Shown here one piece after another: positions 24,526-36,300 of a stretch of 64,000 bases of DNA. This DNA comes from Kappaphycus alvarezii (taxonomy: Eukaryota > Rhodophyta > Florideophyceae > Gigartinales > Solieriaceae), in the NCBI GenBank assembly GCA_002205965.3, contig NADL03000478.1:707001-771000 (forward strand), in the 5' to 3' direction. The notes below the pieces were generated by a model. The model was not told the origin of the DNA and did not search any database. It saw nothing but the letters and a program-made list of their open reading frames with translations. A program made the translations under genes and the position numbers. Numbering within the stretch: the stretch's first letter is position 1; each line of letters begins with the position of its first letter.

Positions 24526-25480
24526 CTGAATAGTTGTTTTTAGGCGCGTTGTAATGCAAAATACAGTCCCTCCGTCGTGCGTATAGCTCCGTGCGCTGAC
24601 TTGCTACAGCACCTACTTCCCCGTGCGGACATAATCACAAAGAAGAATAGTAGTGCTCCATCGACGTTTCTCCGGAGGAGGAAGGTGTCGTGCTTTAATA
24701 TTTGAAAGATATGGTCGGGTTTCGCCCATAATATCCTAGAGGGTGACCAGTAGTACATCCTTAAATGCCGGCTGAAGGTCAGCCAGCAGGCAACCAGCGT
24801 TGGACCTTACGACCGCAGCAGCGTGACTTTGGGTAAGTACTACATCTACATAGAAGCCAAGTTACACGCGACTGCGATTAGCACTGTAAAAGTGTTTAGC
24901 AGCAAATAGTCTTTGATAAAAGCCAACTTTGTTTCCCACTCTAAACTTAACTTTATAGCACTCTAAATCTCTCTCACTTGCGTTACTGGAAAACAATCTT
25001 GGTTGCACAATAGTGCAGTGTGCGAAAGGAAGGCAATGAAAACAACAGGAACTAAACAGTGGTGTTACAAAATACAGTAATTTCACACTTTTAAAGAACT
25101 GTTGGTAAGGAATTCTGCTTGGCGAAAAAACAGACAGGTGACTGATCATGTTTAATGAGAGAGATTCGATGGCGCGAACAGCTTTTGTAACAGAGAAGTA
25201 GTTCGCAAGAAATTTGATTTTAAATCTCGAAGGCATGTTAAAAATTATAGGTAAAGATCGGTTTACCGAACTCAAATTTCCTTTGATGAAAGGAAGGCGG
25301 CTAGCCTTCGATCTCTAATAGTTGAAATTTAGTCCCCTGTTATTAAAAATCTTAATGAATCGCTTTTACATAGAATGCGACAATTTCCTAGGCATATCTG
25401 TAGTGACAGAGCTCCAAGTTTCCGTAAATGCGCTTCTCAGACTTTCAATATCCTCCCAGTGACGACGACCAGCGTAAACA
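24526..25480. other. No recognisable gene
   Basis: Short frames only (24540-24758 and 24862-25275, minus), with no motif. Confidence 0.4.
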
Positions 25481-26350
25481 AGCCTTACAATAGTAACCTA
25501 TAGATTCTTTATCAGATTAAATTCTAGTGAGAACGGCGACCCTCTCCATTTTTCGAATTCCTTGCTCAAGCATCCAATCTATCATAGAAATGGCTCTAAG
25601 ACAAGGTGCTTCATCCTGCATAAAAATCCAACACAATGGAAAGTGAAAGTCTGCAAATGGGAGCAAGCAGTCCGTTAGAGTCTCCCTATACGTCCACTGG
25701 TTATGGATACCCTCCAAAAATGAAATCTCACTCTTCTTTGCTCAAGTAAATGCTGTCCAAATTGTGATACGCTCACCACCGCTATATCGACTAAAGAACA
25801 CTATGGTGCAACACTCAAACCATGCCATTTCCAGGCGAACTCGTCTGGTCCGTAGAGATGGAACTTTTTTTCTCGTCGGACCTGACTTTTTGTTCCATTG
25901 AGTCTGTCCTCATGTGACATTCTCAGTAGCCCACTCCATTCGTGTCACCATATGATGCTGTTTTATCGCCTTAGTTAGCGTTATTTTCTAATAGATAGAA
26001 TCGGATGAATCGCAGAATATCTGGCGCACTCGGGCTGCTTTCAAATTTAACTGCAGTGATCTATCAAGCTTGGCAGACTCTTGTAGGCCTTTTCCTGCTT
26101 CGTGAATGGGACGTCTTCTGGTTGCATGGATGATTTTTTGAGGCCTGCCTGTCCTATTTTTGTTCCATAGCCTTTCGGATCCTTTAGTAGTGAAGTTAAA
26201 ACATGAAGGGAGCGGTTGAGACGTGCTGCGACTTCAGTGCGGGCTACACAGTCGGGGTTGAAAGCCAGGATTTACTCTTCCCTAAATCTGTCAAATGGTG
26301 TTTGCGAGCCATTTTGCTGCGGATTATACGGCTATAGTTAGGTTCAGGAC
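25480..26350 (-). pseudogene. Tc1/mariner transposase remnant
   Basis: Minus-strand pieces in family order: a helix-turn-helix region (CVARTEVAARLNRSLHVL near 26260-26200), TGRPQKIIHATRRRPIHEAGK near 26140, WATENVT, then SDEKK followed after a frame change by FHLYGPDEFAWKWHG near 25860-25830. A degenerate GGGSVMVW equivalent (GGERITIWTAF) comes next. The longest intact part, 25717-25517, carries RETLTDCLLPFADFHFPL and WIFMQDEAPC, the second catalytic aspartate region. The last acidic position appears changed to lysine (LIKNL). Stops and frame changes are frequent. I did not find its terminal repeats. It belongs to a different subgroup from the element at 60.3-62.1 kb. Confidence 0.75.
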
Positions 26351-27928
26351 TGGTTCTTTATCCTTTAGATATGGTTAGAATCTATTCAGTATCTCATTTG
26401 CTTTTTCTATATTCTCTTTTCCTGTCAAAAGAGGAGTGACACCTATACTTATTAACATCACTATCGCATTCCTCTTACATAACTGGACAATGAATTATTG
26501 TTTTTAAATATGTTTTTTTTGGGTTTTCAATATCAAAACATGAATATCAATTACCTTAATCTATAATAATAATTGTCATTGTATCAATTATTCCCCAAAA
26601 GGAAAAATTCATACACATTTTAGCACTACCGTACTTTTCTGAAAACGGTCCAAGGAAACCATCTCAAAACACATTACCTTTTATCAATATTATTTAGTCG
26701 TGATGTTTCTGGAGTGCAAACTCACTGCCCGAATATTAAGTTAACTAACTGCATGGTCAACATCTGTCACGGGCAGTGGGCACGGGAAATGATTACCATA
26801 GTCAACGAGGACTACAGAAGACAGCTGAGACGCTGGTAGATTCTCGTGCGAATATTGGCATCAGAGGTGTGGTATCTGGCCTAGTCCGCGGATTGAACGT
26901 TACAGAAACAGAAAAGAGGCCGGATATGCAGCCCCAAGACCGAGAGCGAATAGTTGGAAGCATAAATTCGACTGCCGAAACACGTTTTCAAATGGTAGCA
27001 TAAGGAACATAGGGAGCTAGTGCTCAAAGTCCTGGACTTTTTCGCAGTATGCTCGAGTGGCGGCGCCTGCGGTGACTTTCATTGCGTTCTTGGCAGAGGC
27101 ATTTTTCAACAGACAACATTAGTGTCAGAGGAAATCGGAGGTTCTTCGAAACCGACGGCAGGGCGGGGTTTCAAGAGGATATCAGCACGCCTAAAAACCG
27201 TTCTGTTGATTAACAGAGGGATCCCGAACTTTTATTTTTTCTCCCGCAGCGCGGAAGAAATGGTATTTAAGGGTGTTACAGTTGGATTTATGTCGTTTTA
27301 GGCGGCCAAAATCAATAAAGAAGAGGTCAGCCTCAGTCTCCACACAGATCGAGCGTCTGCTGGCAATGGTGACACTTCGGCGGGATTGAGTCCGTGTATA
27401 TTGGAAGACCTATGTAGCGACGGAACATGATGCTCCAATGAGCAACAGATACTTTGTCCGCATTGGTCTGATGTCCTTGTAAGAAGTACATAGCCGCCGA
27501 GTAGCGAAAGGCTAGATCGCGTATCCGACGAAGGCTGGCTTCGAGACGGTGAGCTGTGTGACTGGGAACATCCTTCTAGAATTTATCCTCCGACTGTGCC
27601 TTTGCCGCAGTCTCTTGCTTTACCCTATTGAGATAGTTTTGCATTTTTACAGGGATATTAGCAAAAGCCGTGGGTCCAAGGGGCCAAGTTTGGTGAGGAA
27701 AGAATTACTGTGAACAAAAAGAGCAAACCTGGGTCGTTTTCCGCATCTTGGATATAGATAAATCCCTCAAGTTCATTTCTTCCGAATCCTTCTCTATGAA
27801 ATACTGAGCCTTGAATTTTTGAAAAAAATCTATCGTTGTCTGGAGCTTATTTTTAGCCTCTTGCCCTCATTTTAATATATACACTAAAATTTTTCTGTAT
27901 TCATTTTCGGTTCTAGTGAATCTCCACC
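26351..27928. other. No recognisable gene
   Basis: Plus-strand open frames at 26776-27003 and 27020-27301 are moderately GC-rich compared with their surroundings but have no motif that I can name. The stretch ends at the third Copia LTR. Confidence 0.4.
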
Positions 27929-28320
27929 TGTCAGAAGACGGCACAACAGCTACAGTCGGGGTGCCTCTAGGCCTCTGCCGGTGGTAAACCCAAAGCGTTA
28001 CCTTGCATATTGAGCTCCCTGAGGCCGGTTTCCCTTGGTGAAAGTGGTTGGTGGGTCTGCGTGTTTCAGTTGAATCTTGTCTGATCAGATCGTACCTAGA
28101 CCGGACGGATCATCACTGCTATTTATTGGTTACTAATCATAAAGTCGAGAACTAACAAATGCAAGACTAAGGAGAGTCAACATCAACATCAGTCGGAGAG
28201 CTGCATTAATAATCAAACTGCAGACAAGTTGCATTCGTTGTATCCAAACTGGATAAATGCCCATCCCGATTAACGTATTGAACCTCGATATGTGACTATC
28301 TCATTTAACGCGTATCAACA
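27929..28320 (-). repeat. 3' LTR of third Copia element
   Basis: Aligns with 32989-33381. A long shared block surrounds CCGGACGGATCATCACTGCT. The minus-strand purine run GGAAAAAAGAG lies just before it (28323-28340). Confidence 0.9.
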
Positions 28321-28384
28321 TTCGACTCTTTTTTCCGAGAATAAGTAGAATAGGGCCCACCCAGCTAGGAGGGGAGCGCTCAAC

Positions 28385-31300
28385 TCATTCTTTCGGGGTT
28401 AAGTTCAACTCATTTTTAGTCATGTGGTCCTCTAAATCCGGCCATGCATTTCCTTTTGTATAACCATCGGCAGTGTTCTGATATGTAGGTATCCAGTAAA
28501 TGTCTGTCACTTCATGCCGCTCATATGATTGACATATCATGTTTAGGTCAATGAGAAGCCCCTTTTCAGAGGTAAGTTTGATACGCACCATACAGTCGTA
28601 CACACTCTTCGAGTCAGTGTATATCTGTAGAGGAAATGGCAGCCAAATAGAGAGTTTATTGCAAGGCACAGAGTGGTAGAATGGTCGAACCCTTGGACCA
28701 CAGAAAATAATTCGGCAGCCAGAAAACGCCTGGCAACTCTTCGTGGCTTAACACTTGCATAATGGATAATGTTGGCTCTACCATGAACATCAATTAGGGT
28801 GACAATAAACCCAAGTTGTAACGACTCATCCTTGTTAGTTTCAAGACTCTCATCTACGAATACAACCATTGAAATTGAATCGATTTGCAGTTTGATGTAA
28901 GAAAAACCTTCTTCTGGGTTTTCAATACAGGTACGTATATGCTTGTTTTGATCCTTTCAGGCGCTAGTTTCTGGTTCATTGAACTGGGCTTCAATAGCGA
29001 ACCCACGAGAGAGAGCGTGCCTACAAAAAGCTGCAATGTAAGAGCCACAAGCCCTCTGGGAGACAAATTCATACTTAGACGGGTTTCTCTCGTCAACTTT
29101 ATCCATTTTCTTAATATTATCAGGCTAAGAGAGGCGGGCGGAAGATTTTTCTTTGAATATAATTGTTCCGATAAACGTTGAATGAGATATATCAGTCAGG
29201 GGGCTGGCTTCTTTGCATTTGAAACGCGATGAACCGCTCTGTACCATTTCAGCAAACATTTGGTTGGCTGCAGTTAGAGTATCATCAGTTTGAAAACAAC
29301 TCATTCGCTTCGGCCGAGAGTGAAAATTGGGGCACTCCTTCTCCATTCTTATAGTATTTGGGAAATATGGCAAACAAAGGTCATTTAAAAACGGTGTTAT
29401 GCCAAATTATTTGGTATGATGCGAGTGGTAAGTCATGAACCAGTGTAAATCTGCCTCTGAGATACCGTATAGTGGCTTGTTAACCTTCCACAAGATATCT
29501 GGTGGGATGTTTAGGCAAGCCGGGGGTCGTACGTGAAATTCCCGGTGCATCGTGGAAGCCTATTGGGTGTTTCCTTGGAGATATCCCTTGCAAATATCCG
29601 TAAGGAGTCATACATTGCTGGTATAGCCAGTAACATCCGTTGTGAAGCCCTTTATACTGTGGAAGCATAGGTTAAAAGTCCATGCTTTGTGACAATTTAT
29701 ATTTGCACTACAAGTTTTGGTATCTCATATGCATCTAGATATCCCTTTGTTTTTTCTCGCCAAAAAATCAACCGCTATAGACTCTACAACCTTGAGCTTA
29801 ACGCACTGGTAATACCGAGAACAGGCCATTAGATAACAGGCCATAAATCGACTTTTGCCTCGAGTCATGAAACAGGTCGTTGTCCGTGAACTTTTTCTTC
29901 ATTCGAGTGTACATAACATCAATTATCTCCATAAAATCAGGATCATGCTTGAATGCCAACCTAGAAATGAGTCCACTTGGTCTATGGCTGTATTGGTTAA
30001 GATTGTATTGAATTGCTGGCGCTAAGTGATTGTCGGAAGATTGATTGTCAACACCAGGGAGTGAATTGGTTTCAGGCTCAAGGAAAAGCTTAACGACAGA
30101 GGAATGGAATGGAGTTGGGCCGCTGGGTATTAATTCAGTGCATGTGACACCCTGAAGTCCCAACAAGGCAAACTGTCCGTCCCAGCAATACTTGTTTGTC
30201 CTGTATACCAAAACATGTGATCCTATGGGTGCTCCATGGATCCAGATACATCTTATCCTTTCCTGGTCCGGAGGGCCGAGTTGACCTGTCTCTTGGCAGA
30301 ATGTCTAGGAACTTCCTCAGTGGCTTGTTTTAAAGCAGCGGCCCTCTGGTAGACAGATTTAGAGGGTTGACCAGAGGGGAACCCAAGTCGAAGGAGGGCG
30401 CCATATGCAAGTAGGGTGGGGGCCAGCCCATCTGTACCAACAGATTCACTAGCTTCTTTGATTGCAATTTGGAGTGCAGCTTCATCGTCTAGATTTGGGG
30501 CAGCCGATTTTGTCTTGTTGAATGCTTTCCGGGTCGGTTCACGGTATCTCTTCACGTATGTTAGGGAGTTGGGAGGCTCCACTGGGACCTGTTTAGTATC
30601 AATTTGTATTGGATCAGACTCAGTCTACAACACTTTAGATACAAACTGCCTCCCAGCGTCATATGTAATGACTTCAGGTGGTCCCAAATAAGTATAAATC
30701 CAACAAAGACGGAGAGCAAGCTAAACGGAACCAGTCAATACAATGTCAAGAAAACGGCATGCTTGGTATCTTTTAGATTCATCAACCACATGAAGAACTA
30801 TTTTCTTCTGTATATTGAATATATCAACAAAAATATTTTGATTAAAGTGTTTGTCATCCCTTAGAGTGAACTTTATTCGTCTGGAAGGTTGCGCATATTT
30901 TTGGCATGGTGCACATGTGCGCACTATTTCATCCAGAAATGACAAAGCTTCAGGCTCAATCTGGTCAATGTAAGCCCGTCTCAGGAGATTAAATAGTTTC
31001 CTTGCGCTGGGGTGGCCAAATCGCCTGTGAAGGCAATGCAGTTCATTTCGTGTATAAAATCCATTCTGCTACTGGGAGCCATCTTATTAATGCATGGCCA
31101 AATTCCCTCTCAGCAGCTATTGTTGTGCTATTGCTTTCGGGGACAAGTTTTTCCGTGATATTTCCATTTAAAAAAACCCAGGCGGAACATATCCTGTAGC
31201 CCAAGGAGGATTGGAAGATCCATATTAACGAAATGAAATATGGAAGACAGCATAAAATTGTTGAATGGGAACTTAACAAAAGAGTTACCAAACAACGTAG

Positions 31301-32946
31301 GCGAGCCCTTTCCAAATGTAACATTTGCCTTTCGATTCATATCGATTTTTGGCTTAATACCCATGTGCTTACAATATGCCATGTACTGATCCATTCCTGC
31401 CGTGCTTCCTTTTGCACAGCCCGAGTCTATCATAATACCATAAAAAGTGCCCTTGCTGTATCCTTCAAGGCAGTGTAAGTCTGATGTTAGAGCATGTGTG
31501 GCTTTGGAATCATGGAGGTGGGCGACAAAACATGAGACTTTATTGTGCTGACTATTTTCAGCAGAAATATTCTCACCATTACCAATCTTTTCGTTGAGCT
31601 TCATGAAATTTGAGGTAATTTCCTCCAGTTCTTCAGTTACCCCGTTTTCATTATCTGAAATACTACTTTTTTCAAAGTCTGATCTGTCATATAAAAACAT
31701 CAAGCTTTTTAAAAGCCCTATTCCGAATAAAAGCCATCATCCGCTCAGTTCTCTAATGCTTCGTAGACCAACAACCTTCCCGTTTGCAGACAAAAAACTT
31801 CCTTCCCTTTTTTTTGTTTCTTCTAAACTTCCTGTCTACGACCATTGCATCGATTTGTAGTGCTTTTTTAACGGGGACCAGCGAGGAATGTAAGTCTGCA
31901 ATTATGCCCTGCACTTTTTCCGCAGGTTTGAAGTAGGCTAATTGGCAGTCCTCACGATCAATTACTGCATTTAGAAGTTTGTTCTTTAGAGAGTTATCGT
32001 TCCGATATTCCTTAGGTGGCGATGCTTGAATGTAGTATATACGTGTAATCAGCAGTTCCAGGCACTCCATATTACTTTTCTCAACAATCACTGACAATAT
32101 TGATGTCAGTGATGGTGTGCTCCATTCCCGTAAGAGGTTTCTTACACGCTCTTTAGTCTGAAAACGTTCTTTTGTTTTCTGGACGAGCTCACCTAGAGTC
32201 AAATTTTTGTTCTTTATGACGTCGAAATAAAATTTCCTAGCGTTTCCACACAGCATTATAGATAATTCTCGACTGCGATCTTCTATGGAAAGAGAGATTT
32301 GACCACACCTTTCTTCAAATATAGAAAACTTCCGGTCACATTGGGGACAACTTCCGGTCAAAGTTGTCCCCATTGTGTCTTCTATATCTGTCTATGTCAC
32401 TGCTATATGCCTTGAACAAATTACCCACGCTACTCTGTCCTGGCCTGACTGAGGCAATATGTTTGTTACTATTTTTGGCATTTTCAGTCGTGCGCTCTCA
32501 AATCTCATCTGTTTTCCCATTCTCAGTGCCTTTGGCGCTGTCAGCATTACATTTTCCGGTGTCAAAAATTGGTCGGTGTCCTGGTGTGGGTGTATTTAGG
32601 GAACCAGGTTGAACAATACTGCTAAGTGGTCGCTTAGGGTCGTCAGGGGGCACGGAATCTCTTCCCGGGCAGTTGCATACAGTGCATCAGACATTAGCAA
32701 CTTACGTCCTTTTCTGACATACGCTCCCCTTTTTCTCAATAAATCTCGGGGCTTACGCTTTGTATCTGTATCTAAATCAATAAAATCATTCTATGTGAAT
32801 GAATTGAAGTTTTCTGAGTAGTAATCAAAGAGTTCATCTTTACGCCATTCTTTTTTTGAGTAAAGCTAGATACAGTACTCAACAAAGGCCAGCTTGTCAT
32901 CGGCAGTGGCCGCGTCCGGCAGTCCCTTCAAAAATCATTCTGACAT
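28385..32946 (-). pseudogene. Gag-pol of third Copia element, broken
   Basis: The ATG at 32946 (MSE, an early stop, then FLKGLPDAATADDKLAF) matches the second element's gag start. Gag proper is at 32373-31753, with IMLCGNARKFYFDVIKNKN and a zinc-knuckle-like end CKREGCWSTKH. The protease is at 31703-31128, with YGIMIDSGCAKGS carrying the catalytic DSG. The integrase zinc region (IVRTCAPCQKYA) and core (KKIVLHVVDESKRYQACR) are at 30945-30721, and the integrase C-terminus at 30211-30100 (CWDGQFALLGLQGVTCTE). The RT DD motif FQTDDTL is at 29295-29281. RNase H covers 28869-28385, including YTDSKSVYDCMVRIKLT and NTADGYTKGN. Each domain is in a separate frame, so the copy is inactive, although gag and protease keep long open frames. 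Confidence 0.85.
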
Positions 32947-32976
32947 GTCGTCCTAGCTAGCCTGTGTGCAAAATGA

Positions 32977-32988
32977 GGGACTGGCCAG
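32977..32988 (-). other. Primer-binding site candidate, third Copia element
   Basis: The minus strand after the LTR end reads CTGGCCAGTCCC, sharing its first nine bases with the second element. Confidence 0.5.
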
Positions 32989-33381
32989 TGTCGCACGACG
33001 GCGCAACAGCTACAGCCGGGGTGGCTCTGTGCCTCTGCTCGTGATAGATCCAAAGCATTTCCTTGGATCGTGAGCTCCCCGAGGCCGGTGTCCCTTTGTG
33101 AAGGTGGCTGGTGGGTCCGTGTGTTTCAGCTGATTCTTTTCTGTTTAGATTGTACCTAGACCGGACGGATCATCACTGCTATTTATTGGTTACTAATCAT
33201 AAAGTTGAGAACTAACAAATGCAAGACTAAAGGAAAGTCAACATCAACATCGGTTGGAGAGCTGCATTAATAATCAAACTGCAGACAAGTTTCATTCGTT
33301 GTAACCAAACTGGATAAATGCCCATCCCGATTAACGTATTGACCCTCGATAGGTGAGTGTCTCGTTTAACGAGTATCCACA
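32989..33381 (-). repeat. 5' LTR of third Copia element
   Basis: Partner of 27929-28320, starting TGT and ending ACA on the plus strand. Confidence 0.9.
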
Positions 33382-36300
33382 CCAGCAATGAAACCTTACT
33401 ACATATATTTAACACCAAATTGCTCAAATGTGCGTCCACAAGGTCTTTTATATTTAATACTTCCGCTACACCAATACCCAGACCAGTAGAACGTCCAACC
33501 ATTTTGATTCTTGGCTGGCTTCGCCACAAAAAAAGCTCTAGCTGTCATCGCGCGACGTCTTCAGTGGGTCACCTCTTATCATAATCATTGTCAGGCGCCA
33601 TCGCTCCAATATTGTGACACCAGCAGCCGGCAAACGCCTCTTCACTACCTTTTGAACATATTAAATAGAGCAGCGAGAAGAAATAACTCAACGTAGAGCA
33701 ATGAGAACTGCTTCCATTTGCTCTACTCAGTTTCGTTCACACTAGATCAATTTACATGTGTGCGTGCAAATCCTTATTTAAATTCCACTGCAAGTACGTA
33801 ACGCCAGTAAAGACACAAAAGGCGGGGATGGATACACGAGACATAACTTTCTTCCTTCGCATGAAGTATTACACTGGAGGGCTTTACTAGCGTTTTGGTC
33901 ACATGAGCAAGTATTTTCTGGGTTTCATGCATCCCAGCTGTGCGAAATTCTTTTATGAGGCGCTGTAAATGTTCTTGTGTAAAAGATCCTCGCTGATGGC
34001 TCTTGTATTTCATGTAGTGTATTGGAAGGCGTCTTGCAACACAAAATGAGGCAGTGTTGGAAAAAACAGAGAGAATGGGTAATATTGCTGTCTTAGGATC
34101 CCTAACAGTAAACCATGAATTTAAGAATGCTCAAAAGAACTCAATCACATGACCCGCACCACCGAACCCTTGGTATTTTGGTTTGCTTTTTCTGTGCTTT
34201 GCCTACTTTATTTTTCTGAAAACCAAGTGCTACTCTTATCATTACAGTCAGACCCTTTAGCTCGTGTTCGGATTAGACGGTGCAACTCTTTTACGTATTA
34301 GAGACAGTGGCCGAAGTAATCAAATTCTTCTAACCATCTTTGGCGTTCCTGGAGTAAGATCACCTACTCTCACTAACCATATATGTACGTTTTCTTTCCC
34401 TGAAATTCCTTCTAGACGACCACTTCAGGTTTTCCTGGAGCATCCTAGAGTGACCTGTTAACCTTTTCGAGAGCAATATGCAATTTCCTTACTCTCTATT
34501 CCCATAGATGTCTAGCCTGTCTAGATTGGTCTCCCACAAATCTGCGCTTCTAAAACTAACCACGTAATGCATGAAACCTCAGGTCAAATCCAGTATAAGC
34601 TTCTTTCGGATCTACTTTGCGTTATTGCGTTCACGGAAATAAAACTTCGATCATTTAATTTCATGAGGTTTTCATATTTCTGAACCATTCCAGAACTGTG
34701 TTATCAAAAAAATGCAACTGTTGTTATACCAATTCCACGAATCACAAAAAAATATATTAGGACTTTGCAGAAATTTTCCAGGGTCTTTTCTCTATTGTCG
34801 CGTTTCGGGTGGCATAGACACTGGTAGTGCTCAAAAACTAGGAGACATATGTTTTAGTTATTTTCAACGCAATGAAAAAGGCTTTCTACAGATTTCTATG
34901 ATATTTTAGATTAATGATTTTTCCTGTATGAGCTTCTATCTTATCAGTAGCAGCATTCCAAACTCTCAAGACCTCTAATACATATTCTTCAACTTTACTA
35001 GCTTATTTTAAGAAAAAATGACCATTAACGAAGTATTATGATGTTAAGAAACAGATGTGTCGTTTCCATGAACAAAAGGAATACGCTCTAGTTTATCTTG
35101 AATTTATAGTATCCTAAAACCTTTTAGCCCTGCCTGAACTTACTGCTTTTACACAATTCGGAATAATTGAAATAAGGAAAAAGTTTGGGGCGAAAAAGAT
35201 GAATACCAAAAAAACAACTTTACTGATACATGAAATAGTCTCTACTACTTGTTACTTTTCAATGTAAATTTTAGCAGTCATATAAGCATATGGAAGCGAT
35301 TTACCAAGGTTCTCGAGTTGGAGAAATTCTTTTCTTTCGGCTCCATTTTACATGATAGAGACCCTGAATTCATTCACCCTGAACGCTTTTATGGAAACAG
35401 CTCTAGGGAAGAAGGCAGAGCAAACTTCAATAATTTTAATTCCGAAGTATTTGGCCGGCTATTTTAAAATCTTAACATCTACGAGAACATATCTGGATAA
35501 AATCCGATTACAGATAAGTTTATTTTTCTGAATAGAAGCAATTTCATGTTAAAAGCACCAATTTATTCAAATTATATCTTCTGTCGAGAGACAAAACTTT
35601 CCAGTAGTATATCTGACTAATTCTAGGAGATTTTTCTCCCACAAAAATACAATTAATTTAGTGATTAATGATACGATGTAACTACTGTAATCAAGAAATA
35701 TGAAGAACTGTGCGGTCAGATTGAAAAATCTGCTCCGCTGGACTCAAACCGTTTAACTATAAACAAGCCACTCTGGCCGGTTAAGATGAAAATTTTATAT
35801 CTTAAAAGATAATTTATTTCCATTTAATCATGTCCAAGCCTCCATAAATGCCAGCCATTTAAAGCATTTTTTGGTTTTATTTATTCATTGACCCGAACTT
35901 CAAATTTCTCGCCCTTATCGCACGAAAGTTATAAAATTTTAAATACTGCTGACCAATGACTGAAATTTTTTTATCCTGTATTTATTATTTCGAGCGTTAT
36001 ACTTTGTTGACGAAATAAGTCGAAAAAAAGAGCTCTTAGCTCGATACCAAAATTCTCGGATTCCTGCGGCGCTTTTGACTTTCATTGGTTGTTTTCTTGG
36101 ATATGAAGTTTGGAGATACCTTCTGTGTGCGGTAAATTGGTAGTTCAAAATCACTTATTCTAATCATACTCCATTGTACGTCAATATCATTCCTTTTTTG
36201 GGTAGCTTTGATGTACGGACATTTACTTTTTTACTCACTGAAGGCTAGCTTCTGAGCCTGTTTCGCAATGAACATTATATATTTCTACTTTAATTATGAG

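Larger units (their letters stand above)
27929..33381 (-). mobile_element. Third Ty1/Copia retrotransposon
   Basis: LTRs of 392-393 bp (27929-28320 and 32989-33381) enclose gag, protease, integrase, RT and RNase H remnants on the minus strand. Flanking 5-mers are CCACC and CCAGC, a target duplication with one mismatch. The LTRs match at roughly nine in ten bases by eye, so it is younger than the first element. The gag start, RT QTDD motif and CTGGCCAGT primer site show that it is a cousin of the second element. Confidence 0.88.

Noticed and set aside
35712..35790. tRNA-like signals on the minus strand (GGCCAGAGTGG and GGTTTGAGTCC, then TTTTT)
   Set aside because: The A-box and B-box look-alikes are only about 17 bases apart and the T-stem does not pair, so no cloverleaf forms.
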